A DNA stretch of 64,000 nucleotides from Rhyzopertha dominica (lineage: Eukaryota; Arthropoda; Insecta; Coleoptera; Bostrichidae). The position numbers and the translations under genes were made by a program. The stretch is from NCBI GenBank assembly GCA_025024175.1, contig QCXZ01000137.1, positions 15,128,001 to 15,192,000 on the forward strand. The letters run 5' to 3'. Each line of letters starts with the position of its first letter. Position 1 is the first letter of the stretch. Positions 47,453-58,144 of the stretch are shown one piece after another. The notes under the pieces are model-generated. The model searched no databases. It had not been told where the DNA came from and saw only the letters and a program-made list of their open reading frames with translations.

Positions 47453-48010
47453 ACCATCTCTTTCCATACAGTGCTGTGGCACTTTTTGGAACGTGGATTT
47501 CTTATACTCGTTAACAACTCTTTATCGTAAATCTGCTAGGCTTGTACCGTTGTACCTAGGTTATGTTTTGTGAACTACGGATTTCAGATGATCCCATAGA
47601 CATAATTCAAAACTGTCAAAACGGGCGATCGTCGCACCAATTCAATTGTCTTACGCCTACCAGTCCAGTGATTTCGAAGATTTAACCAATTTCGCATATT
47701 AACGGCGGAAAGTGGTGGAGTAAAACAATTGTTATTCATCCGACACTTGATTTCCTTCAATGTCACGTTGGTTTTTTAATTGCTTTGTGATTATAGAGCA
47801 GCAAAACATTTTCATTCATTTCTAGGCATATTCCAGCATTCAGCCTCTAGTCAATGGAAATTTGATCTATAATTGCGTCAGCAATTAATCCATCCATTCC
47901 ATCCTACACATTCAGTTTTTGATATAATCTTCTCCGTCACAACTTCGCAGAATTCTTTTGTCGAAGTAAGAGTCCAGCATAACTTTTCTTACAGACGAAC
48001 GAAAAAGTGC
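47452..48010 (-). pseudogene. Mariner-type transposase fragment, second copy
   Basis: Shares 47452-47655 with 42436-42648 at near identity and extends further upstream (minus strand). Upstream residues read AVNMRNWLNLRNHWTGRRKT and IELVRRSPVL, corresponding to the mariner 'VR.wLN..f...WIGRrg.IEWPpRSPDLT' block between the second and third catalytic residues. Still further upstream (about 47950) is VMLDSYFDKRILRSC. Multiple frameshifts and stops. Both copies share the same frameshifts, so both derive from an already broken source. Confidence 0.65.
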
Positions 48011-51000
48011 AGTGGCTATAGAAAGGCTTAATTTATTACAAAATGACCAAGCACTTTAAAATTTTAAGCTGGGCCATGTTGCCAGCTACCTTATTTACTG
48101 CCCTTTTCTATTTAATATACAACTAGTGTCTTGGAATTACTATACGAGATCAAGAATGAACATAGTTAGCATCCACAATTTTATTAGCGTGCCGTTCTTT
48201 AAACATGTTTGCTAAAGCACAATCACAACTGTGCTCAACAACGTAAATAAAAATGATTTTTAGTCTTTCGACTGCTCAATAAACAATTTTCACTGTGACT
48301 ATGACTACAACGTTCTAATTTGAATAACTTAGGCAATTATTAATAAGGTATGAGGAAAAAATAATAGTCATTATAAAAGGCCGCCTAAAAGGTAGAAGAA
48401 AAATTAGAAAACAGGATATTCAAATTAAAAAAAAAGTAGAAATGTTTTAAGCGCAATTTCAATTTCAAAAGTTGCCCCCCTACTGAAAATGGATGTGTAT
48501 ACGAAATGGAAATTAAAAAAATGCGGTTAATTATTAATTTAATTTAATAGTATTTTATATTATTTCGTTTCCAACCAAACAAGAAACGCAAGGACAAAGT
48601 TAATATATGACAACCGCCCATCATAAGCTAATATTAGGTTTATCGGATTGTCCGTAGGTGGATCCGACAAATGTACACATTCGCATCGTTCGTAACAATG
48701 TAAGAGACAAATATTCACAGAATTTAACGAACCCTCGCCTTTGGTTCAATCGCACTTGACATTTAATAAAAAGGGCAACGGAGTTAGAAATTGTTTTTGC
48801 ATCAAAAGCTGTATTCAAAGGGACACAGAGTCTTCTTCTTAATAAGCGTTAGCAAACAGGAAGATATTAGTTTTTTACGCTTGATAACGTACTTTGAGAT
48901 GTAAGTATTAAAATAAAACTTAACTTCAACTGCTATATTTTTACTTTTAAAGCAGACTTCTTAGTTTCGTTACCACTGACGTGAATTTTTGGAGTTTAAT
49001 AGCATCTATATCCAGAAACAATTTCAACAATTAAAACAACGCATACATTAGCATATCAGTACATCAAAAGCTTCGTTAACATTTTTTTATTCTTCGCGTC
49101 GTATGTTATTGACTTCGACCGTGGTGATCGACATAGTTTATTGTCTATAATAAATCGATTTTCTTGTTCCTAGAAAATTTTACTAAAGGTAGCTTAATCT
49201 GTGTTAAATTCACCCTACAAAGTCTAAAAAGAGAAACTATTGTCTCTTGTATTCATTAAATGCAGCTAAACGAACTGACCGTCAAGTTGAATATCATTGT
49301 TCGTGAGAACCCTTGGGTATAACACACAATCAGTAGCGTACAAAATTTGCAAGTAGTACCAATAGGCTGAGTTACACAGAACCTGCAAAATCCTGGTTGC
49401 TACGGAACTGTTGTAACTACGAATTTGGATAAATGTCATGGATTAGAGGACTAATTCATAAATAAAGACAGGACAAATAGATTGGAATCTCTCAGTAGTG
49501 GGGGGGGGGGTGATCATACGGCAGAGTCTTGGCGCTAGCAACTGCTTACTGCTTTATAAAGTCACTGTACTTGTACTTACAGTTGGCGATTTTGTTATTT
49601 GACGGTAGCATCAGGACCAGTTANAATGTATATTAACACTTAAATATTTCANGCCGGTANCTCTTCTCTATTTTAAGCTAAAATTAACTCTGTTTTTTAA
49701 ATCTAAACCAATCACAGGACCCAATTTAAAGTGTTGTCATGGTTATTGGACTGATCTTAGCTAACATCAGCTTTAACAAAGAGAATAGGAACCGCCCCTT
49801 CAAATTTAAAATGTAATCATTTGTTGATATTGATAACGATCGCATTTAGCTTGCTTCAACTGCTGGATGTGTAAACAGTTAGTAATTACAATTTATTTCT
49901 ACTACAAAGCGAGTTTTGCCAGTTGCGGGTGAGGAGGTGAGGTCTACTAGTTTTTGTAGAAATATATCTCAATAACTGCATGGAAGTTACTACATAGACT
50001 TGTTTCTCGATAAAGTAGTTCTGACTTTAAGTGATGTAGGTACAATTGGTGCTCCAAAAGCTAATTATAAATTCTTAACTTGTTTAAATGTTCTGCTTCT
50101 TTCTCAAGAGTTAAAAAAATGTTAATGTTTAATTGAGAGCCGATTTGCACTTGTATGGATGCGGAGCAATTTTATTATATGTATTTACATGCATTATTTA
50201 ACCATGCATTCTAGGATATCTAACTGGTCATTGCAAATCCGCTTTTGACAGTCATTTACAGCTTTAAGCAATGTAATTTTATCCATGCAGATCCAATTGA
50301 GCTTGTTTAAATATTTGTAAAGGCAGTAGAGTCCTAGTAAATAGTAGTGCCCTGATGACATATATTGCTGGGGCCGTAAAGTAATTTATTATATCTAAGT
50401 AAATTATGGTACCTTTAATCCACATGCATTATACTATCACAGCAGCAGCACTCATGTGGAGATGTTTAATATGTTGTTTTACTTTTAGTTAGTGGACAAG
50501 GACGTACACACATCAATCTCGAAAAAATTAACATTAACTTGACAACAATTCAAGATACTTTAACTTTTATCCAATGATACATCATACAGTATACAAGCAA
50601 TTTTTAATAATAACAAAACCTAAGACTTTAAGAGAAATCAGTGGCTGGTATCAGCCGATAACCTAGTGCTAAACATTCTGTTCTTGGCGTTTGTTGAAAT
50701 GTAGTGTATTTACCAAACTGGTGCCTTTGGGAAATTTTGCGTGGGTACCACCCTTTAATTATCAGATACTACATATTATATAATATAGGCCATTTGGAAA
50801 TATTTTTATTTACAATGAAGATCTGTTTAAAAAACGCATACTTGTTTCAGATGTACCAAATATGACAAGCGCATTAAAAACTACAAAATAGTTTGGATAA
50901 AAAGACGCAATCTGGTTTGTCACAAGCATTTAATGGGTTATTTCGAACACCTGGAAAAAAAAGACGAAGTCGTCTACCATACTTTTGTTTTATTGATATA

Positions 51001-52245
51001 TTTATAAATAATTGTACATTGATGATCATAATTATTTGTGTATACCAAACGGCTTTTGCTTTGTTTATCATGATTATCATGGTTTATCAGCACACTACTG
51101 TTATTGAATGGTAAATGGGGACTTCTGTAAGTCGTTTTCTAAATGTCTACACAACTCTAGCTCAGAAAACCTCAAAGTTGCGCAGTTCATCTTTTGATAG
51201 TTGAATATATTGGCAACCCTAACTTTAGCTCTAGTGAAATGCTGGGTGTCATGATGCCTAATCCTCTCAAGTTGGAAAATTTTGACGCTTCTATTCTCCA
51301 ATATGATACTAGGACTATCATGCTTCAATATCTGCTTCGGTCGACTAAAATTTGAAGTCATTGCATTAACCATAAATCACTCACCTACAAAATAACCTTA
51401 TCTTGTTCATTAGAATACAGAAGGGCAAAAGCAAACAAAGACCCGAAGCTGTTCCACATATATTGCGTAATATATTCGTAACCGTGACTAGGCAAAGTAC
51501 GCCGCGCAGTAAACTTGGCCGACGCTGCCCTTATCTCGATTTTATTCGCAATGTGTATAGTGCGAGCACCTGTTGCGAAAATATCAAATGACCCCGGGCG
51601 GGCCCGCATAACCGCTGCTTTATAGCTGCTGATTACGCATTGTTTAGGTTAAAAGGGTTGGCATGAATCCGTATGAGAGCTACCGAAAATGGAGAACCTT
51701 TCGCAGAACTCGGTGCTGGCTGTCGGAGAATGATGAATTTAAAGGTCATACTTATTTAAGTAGATATATCAAGATCGATGTATGCAATGCGTAAGTCTAT
51801 TGTTCTTTCTCATGAAGTACTAGGTGCAAGCCGACTGTCGCATTACCGCCTGCGCAAAATGATGGCACCATTACCATGATATATGATACGTTATCGATTG
51901 TAATCGAGCTTTCTAAACCCATCATTTCCAATAACGAAGATTCTATGTAACTTTGAATAAGCGCCTTGGTATAATGATTATAACAAAGCATGTGTTCATT
52001 TTGCTTTAAATTTTAGCTGCGTAAGCTCAAGGTTATCCTGTAAATAAAACAGTTTATTTAAACATTACAATTCCTTCGGGACGTCAAGTTCATATCCTTG
52101 TGATGGTATATCTGATCAACTGTTCGAGAATGTTTTGTAAATATATCTCGCAAAGTTTGGAAGTGTATGTATGTTGACCAAGGCGAGTCCGCTGGAGCGT
52201 TGCACCACCAGAGAAGCACCGCGCACCCGCGCAGTGATTTAATTT
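48010..52245. other. Unassigned AT-rich DNA
   Basis: No gene or repeat family was recognised. Notable only: an 11-base G run at 49500-49510, N bases near 49624-49660, and a frame at 50893-51114 with a basic stretch (FRTPGKKRRSRLP) that I cannot assign. 51.4-51.75 kb is slightly GC-richer. Confidence 0.35.
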
Positions 52246-52256
52246 TTAGTTACAGG

Positions 52257-52539
52257 CACAGGCGAAGCTAACACAATATTTGGGGGGGAGGGGGTTAAGT
52301 CCCTCCAGTAGACATAATAATAATTATTTACGATGGGTAATAAAACATTAAATATTGAAGTTGACCTTCTCAATGGGGACAGCATTAGCGATGGCAGTTT
52401 TACCGTATTTCATAAAAATTTAAAGTCGATATATACAAAAAAATATTATATTTAAACTTTGAGAAAAATTTTTGGGGGCTATTGAGAAATTTTGAGCGGT
52501 TTAGCCCCCGCAAGCCCTGCCCTCCTAGCTACGCCTATG
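52257..52539. mobile_element. hAT-type MITE with 8-bp target duplication
   Basis: The left end CACAGGCGAAGCTA and the right end TAGCTACGCCTATG are inverted repeats (CAYAGGCGWAGCTA). The flanks are GTTACAGG (52249-52256) and GTTGCAGG (52540-52547), an 8-bp duplication with one mismatch, as made by hAT transposases. The interior is 280 bp with a G-rich start (GGGGGGGAGGGGGTTAAG) mirrored by a C-rich end (TTAGCCCCCGCAAG). There is no coding sequence. Confidence 0.8.
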
Positions 52540-52549
52540 GTTGCAGGAG

Positions 52550-53780
52550 GTGTCAGAGGTAGTGAAATGGGCCTGTTGCCCCCATTTTTTTAATTGCAAA
52601 ATATGAATCTACATGAAAAAATATAGACCCCTGTTATTTTTATTTTTGCAAAGCGCTTAGTTAATGCTTAAAAAAAGATTGTTTATGTTTAAAGTTTGAA
52701 TCTCTGACGTCAGCGTTCCCTGGTGCGATTAGTGCTGTGTAACTGTGTGATGTTGCCACGCCATTTTCTGATCCTGGCATTCCTGTCGGCCGACATGAGG
52801 TTTCTGAAATCGAAGTCGCAGCAGCGTTGCCATTTTATTCCAAACTCGCAATCGTAATTATGAATTATAATAACACACACGCGAATGGATGTGTTAAACG
52901 CTATTCGTTGTTAGTCGTTTTCACTGTAAATATTAAAACGTAAAATATATTAAATTAAAATTATAACTTGCAGCGGATAGGAATATCGCAAACAGAATTC
53001 ATTTTATGGCAGCTGAAGGATAAGTTCATATTTCAAGTGATATTAAAACTGGAACAACTATTTATTAAGTAGGTAAACTTATTTAAACCTGAGTTACAGC
53101 ATGTATAGCTGCCATTACATCATTTTATTCAAGTTGCAACCTTTAAATAGCAAAATCGCCTAATTTGCGTAAAATCGAACGATCTGGCCACACGAGTTTC
53201 CATTCATGTAAAATTTGCCAATCATGTGTAAGTCAATTTTTGGTAAATTGTCCGAAGATCCCTTCACATAATCTTGCACAGTCTATGTTTGAACAACAAC
53301 GTACTTAGTAAATAAAAACAAAACTTTAACGCGTCCTCCGTTCTCAAACAAAAACGTAAACAAAGGTACAAAGGCACAGAACCACAGAACATACGCGTGT
53401 TCAACAGTGACAAAGGTGTCAAGCATGCAACAGGGCATCCGGCGCATCGGCGCAATAGCGGAGTGCGTCTCCAGGAACGGTGACGTATCACGAAATATTT
53501 GAATTTGGCGGTAAACCTTTAAAGGTAAAAATAAGACACAAAAACATTAAAACTATTTTTTCTATTGCCAGCTTCTAACTTCATTAGGTCCAGGCAAAGT
53601 CGCACATGTGTTATAATAACGATTTACTGTCAAGGGCAACAACCCCATTCGCTGAAGAATCTTGAAAGTGTACGAAAATAATTATTGTTTGAACCGTTTG
53701 AACGTTTGTAGTACACTTTAAAACAACGAATAGTGGACGACTGGTCAAAGTTGCAACATCCTTCATAAAAACTCGAACTG
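52550..53780. other. Unassigned DNA
   Basis: No supported gene. 52.7-52.86 kb and 53.3-53.5 kb are slightly GC-richer. Minus frames at 53264-53491 and 53630-53812 lack motifs, and the second is a shadow of the mariner relic. Confidence 0.35.
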
Positions 53781-53784
53781 ATGA

Positions 53785-54360
53785 AGTGCTCGCGAGTGTT
53801 GGAACTGTTCATAATGTTATTGAGAATAAGCTGCAGTACAGAAATACCTGTGCGAGATGGGTACTAAGGCAACTTACAGACACCTACGGGTACAAAGAAA
53901 CCACGCTTCTAATCTTTAACAGTTGAAAAAAAAACGATGTTCAATTAAAAAAGAACCATTTTTAGAAGAACTGTAAAGAAACATTTTGAACACGAGTTCT
54001 CCCGCTCGAAAAAAGTCCCAGCCATATCTGCAGGTAAAGTCATGCCGACAGTATTCTGGGATTCACAGTGGCCTATTTATTGATATCGCGCATCCACTAC
54101 GTTATAGTTAAGTCCAGATATACTTAAAAAACTAGGGTGCATTTGTTTGGATCACTCAAAGGATCAGCTGCGAAAGTGGCTTCGAGATTAGCCCAAAAAT
54201 TTTATGCCAGAGATATACAAAAATTAGTAGAACTACGAGTTACAAAAGTCGCTGAAAACTATGTTAGGGAGTAACCAAAATTTTGTACTCTTTAAATAAA
54301 TACGAGTAGTTTTTTAAGCTACAGCCATTTGTATCGTTATTTACTGAATGAGCCTCGTAC
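53785..54360 (+). pseudogene. Mariner transposase relic with 3' terminal repeat
   Basis: Plus-strand pieces in mariner order: SVGTVHNVIENKLQYRNTCA then RWVLRQLTDTYGYKET (second helix-turn-helix and the conserved 'aRWVPR.Lt' linker between DNA-binding and catalytic domains), SAGKVMPTVFWDSQ (around the first catalytic region), then a jump to the C-terminus SKDQLRKWLRD and PKNFYARDIQKLV-like sequence in a shifted frame, ending about 54275. The catalytic core between the Asp residues is deleted. The 3' end at about 54319-54359 is ...ATGAGCCTCGTA, the usual TACGAGG-type mariner terminus. No matching left end was found. A different lineage from the 39-40 kb element. Confidence 0.8.
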
Positions 54361-54364
54361 AGGT

Positions 54365-54805
54365 ACTCTATAGAGGAAAGCTGATTTCTCCGCCATCTTG
54401 GAGCTCACTGTAGCGATAGCACCGCAGGCTGCTTGTGATTGTGAAGAGTTGAGTACTGCGAAAATATTTTTCAAACGTTATTATGGAAAATAAGACAACT
54501 GAATACATCGGTTAGAATTGCAAACAAGGCAATTCGATGAATTTAGTTTAGGGAATGTTATTTTCCGAAAATATATATAGCTAATTTGGCGAATTTCAAA
54601 CTTTTTCCATGAATAACCCTATATTATCCCTCTTAGAGACGACCATTTTATCATCTAAAGGACTGAATTTCAAAACAATTTGGTCAAAGGAATTTGTATA
54701 ATTAAACACAGTAAAGGTATTTAACGCGTAATAATATTATCTAAATGAATTATTGTGCAGATTCTAAAATCTGCTGTTAATTAGGTGGAACCTTGTACGT
54801 GAAGA
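54365..54805. other. AT-rich DNA, nothing identified
   Basis: No frames, repeats or RNA genes recognised. Confidence 0.4.
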
Positions 54806-54844
54806 AATGAGAACAATTATAGGTCTAGGCGATACTATTAGACA

Positions 54845-55020
54845 GGTGTCGATATACCGGTGCAGTATTGATAGTATTCAAAAGTATCGAAGTATTAAAA
54901 GAATTGAAAGTATCAAAAATATGGAAATATCGAAAGTACCGAAGTATTTGAAGTACCTAAAATTATATCGAATATATCGAAGTATTGAAAGTATCAAATG
55001 TATCAAAATTATCAAAGCTT
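54845..55020. repeat. Degenerate AGTATCGA-type tandem array
   Basis: Some 15-20 imperfect 8-10-bp units follow one another: AAGTATCGA, AGTATTAAA, AAGTATCAAA, ATATCGAA, AGTACCGA, AGTATTTGA and so on. Translation gives spurious Ser/Ile-rich frames on both strands. The unit is related to the ATCGATACTTCGA motifs at 15.3-16.1 kb. Confidence 0.8.
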
Positions 55021-55029
55021 CACTACACA

Positions 55030-57800
55030 CAATGTTAGGTACAAGATTATCACGCAGAATGTACAGGTAGATATATGCTGTTACATTTTCATTTGTGAAG
55101 TATGGAATTATAACGTGTTGCTCGATAAACCGGCCTACACATTTAGTTTCTGAGGATACTCTACGTTGGTCCATCATCCAGTGATGAATTTCACTAGACC
55201 AATAACGGCAGTTATATCCTTCTAGGCAAAAAACGGCTGCATTATTAAATAGAAATGTTGTTTGCAGAATTTAAATTATCATTGGTCCTGTTCATTATAA
55301 TTACACAAATCTGCATTCTTCTACCAGAATCAAATTCATCTAGCTTATGGAGAAAGTGTATTATGTAGCATCTATATTTGTTCTTTTTTAGTATTCGAAC
55401 AACCTATAATTAACTAAAATTACTGTCCAAAGCAAGTTACGTGTTTCATGTAGATATATCTTTTACATATCTATTTTTTTATATTTTTTAACTATTTTCG
55501 ACACTGCGGATTATGCAATTTGATTTCTCTCCAGATGAACGTTATTAAATAATTTATGAACAACTCGGTGTGAACATCGTGGATCTCCATATCTATCCAT
55601 CCATCATTAGGATTTCAATCCATTCAGTATCACTGAATTTCACCAGTTTGCAAATTAAAAGAAAATTGTTACTAAATTAACCTTTGACCCATTTAAAGGT
55701 ACTTCAAACTGGCATGAAAGGAACAGCAAGCACTTGGTTGCCATTAAAAAGATGTGTTCCTGCTGTATTTATGATTATCATGGTCATGGGCAAGCATAGG
55801 ACTTGTATGCGCAATAATGCTAAATGCAACCAAATTTGTAAGAAAACATCTGGATCTGGGCATAAAACTCGTCGAATACGTCCGAGATGAAATGAAAAGC
55901 TGTGTCTAAAGGTATATACCAGATTCAAGAATTTCCCAGTTGTTGATGGAGTTGATAGCGCACGAGTGGAAAACATCGAACATAATGTTATCCTAAACCT
56001 GTGCCAAAGTAAGCCTAGTCGAGTACAGGCCATTATTAATGCAAGAGGAGAATTACACGACATTAATGACAAGTTATTTTTTCCAATTCATATTCTATCA
56101 GCAGTTTATAACATTTGGTAATGTTTGATGCCTTATTGAGTTTAACAAGTTACATTCTTCGGTTATTACCGAAATGTGTAGGAGGTTAAATCACGTGCTA
56201 TAATTGTTATAACAAGTATCTTTTATTATCAAAAGGCTTTTTAATGCTTTAAATCCCATATTGTTCCGAAGAGCACATAGTCTATAGCCTAATTTTGTTT
56301 AAATTGCAATTTGGATCACTTTCATTTTAAATCTAAAAAAAAAACACAAAGATGCTATGCGATTTGAGATTGAAAGTTTAAATTAGCCTACAGAATATAG
56401 TACAATGCTGTACAGTTTCCAATTGTAAACCTAAAATAATAATTTTCGTTTGCCAGCTAGTTATATTTGTCATCTTTTATTTCCGCTGTCTGAATGCATT
56501 CGTTCCTACGATACAAAAACCAATAGATCTAAATACAGGAACAAAGCTCTGACAATTCAAAGCTCACATAGGCTTTTATAAAAACCGATGGGAGGGAAAC
56601 ACAAAGACAATCAACAATCCACAAACAGCCAATACGATAGGGTCTGTTTTCCAACAAGCCTCGTAGAAACAGAAGCCCACACGCTCCGGTAATTGGTTGA
56701 TAATGCCGAAAGGTGAAGCGCCTGGTAAAGGATATACGAAGCAATTACAGCCAAAGGGATAAACTACGCCACTTGATGCTACAAAGACACAGAAACGGGA
56801 AGGTGAAAACTGTTATTTAGCCTCTTCCGCTGTAAATTTTCTGCAGCGCGCTGGCTATGATGAAACTGCGCGGAGGTAATAAATTTCATCAAAACAAGTG
56901 AACCTTCCCCAACATGGCAAAAAGTAATTTCTTTCAAATGCAGATGGTAATTTATGCACATATCTAACGAGCAAGAGAGTCAGATGCATATCTATTCAAT
57001 GACGTCATCATATACGCGTGTGATACATTAATTCATATACTTGCAGAATATACATGTCAACTAAACGCACAGTGTGCTGTCCGAGTTTAGCTTGTTTTTG
57101 CCTTTTATCTTACTGCAATCACTTGCCTTACGGTTATTAAGTAGTGCTTCTACAAAAAAGCTTCGCGGTGCTAACGATTTTTTTCAAGTTGCGCGTACTT
57201 GCTTTCTTTTGCCAATTTTCTGAGGGTACAAAATTTTTTACCAGTTTAGACTTGTCTTGCGTGTATCACAAAAAAAGTAAAGTGTTGAGGAAATGGCTGT
57301 TGTATCGATATGGATTAACACAGCATAACTTCCATACTATTAAAATAATAAGTATAAGTAAACGGGTCTAACCTATTAAAAAAACCGTCTCAAAATTTGG
57401 TTTTGCAGCAGTAAATATTAAAGATATTCGGCATGATCGCCCTTGAATGAAAACAGAATAGACATCAAATATCGATATAAAATTAATAGTAATAGACTTA
57501 CATTCTATGTTGTAAGTAGCAGATACTGCATATGTTGGAATTCATAATTAGGCTATTTTCAACTGCATACTGCAAAACCAGAGCAAGTGTCGAGAAGTCA
57601 AATTCCTTACAAATTTCCGATTCGGTCTACACCGCTGGTAAACTGCACGGGCAGGCGTCAGCAAAGGTCGCGCGAGACTCCCGCTAGTTTGAGAATGCGC
57701 AGGAGTCAGTACTGAACCTGTATTCCACAGCTATTATTATTTCACTTCAAAATGACACAAGGACATCTTAGAAAATATATTTATTTGCATAAGGTTAAAC
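55030..57800. other. Unassigned DNA, with one open stretch and a GC-richer interval
   Basis: 55903-56121 (+) is open for 72 codons without an ATG and reads protein-like (GVDSARVENIEHNVILNLCQ; KPSRVQAIINARGELHDIND), but I do not recognise it. 56540-56960 is GC-richer and non-repetitive, with NK/homeodomain-like cores (GGTAATTGGTTGAT), and could be regulatory. Nothing else is supported. Confidence 0.3.
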
Positions 57801-57817
57801 TTACAATACAATTATAA

Positions 57818-58127
57818 AAATGCATGTCTATGCTGTGCTGTCTGCACCGCAACCAACTGCAGATAGATCTATTTCGCTATCATTATAGCTCGTCAGTGCA
57901 CTTTAGGTCTAGTGCAGACAGCACGGCATAGAACTGGTTTTGCCTATATAACAAAGGCTTGGTATGATGTAAGTAAGAATTTAGATGGTAATGCCATCTA
58001 AGGTGCATGCCAAGTTGTCAGGCTACAGGCTACTTCCTTTAGGAAGTAGATCCCATAATGGCAGCTAGGTGGCTTTGTCATCATGTCAATGTAATGCTGG
58101 CAGATGGCATTGCCATCGAAATTCTTA
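57818..58127 (+). mobile_element. Chimeric full-length SINE copy with perfect 13-bp TSD
   Basis: Flanked by AATACAATTATAA at 57805-57817 and 58128-58140. It starts AAATGCATGTCTATGCTGTG and ends GATGGCATTGCCATCGAAATTCTTA, matching the 31.5-kb copy. It carries about 115 extra bp in the middle (57899-58000). The extra piece, read in reverse, contains a SINE 3' end (AGATGGCATTACCATCTAAATTCTTA) followed by a SINE 5' start (CTATGCCGTGCTGTCTGCAC). It therefore appears to come from an opposite-strand SINE junction. Confidence 0.88.
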
Positions 58128-58144
58128 AATACAATTATAATTTA

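Noticed and set aside
54878..55177. 99-codon minus-strand frame
   Set aside because: Generated by the AGTATCGA tandem array; repeats of an 8-10-bp unit give Ile/Leu-rich pseudo-coding sequence.
55704..56072. 122-codon minus-strand frame
   Set aside because: Ser/Leu/Met-rich composition without motifs; the plus strand of the same stretch looks more protein-like, and neither could be assigned.
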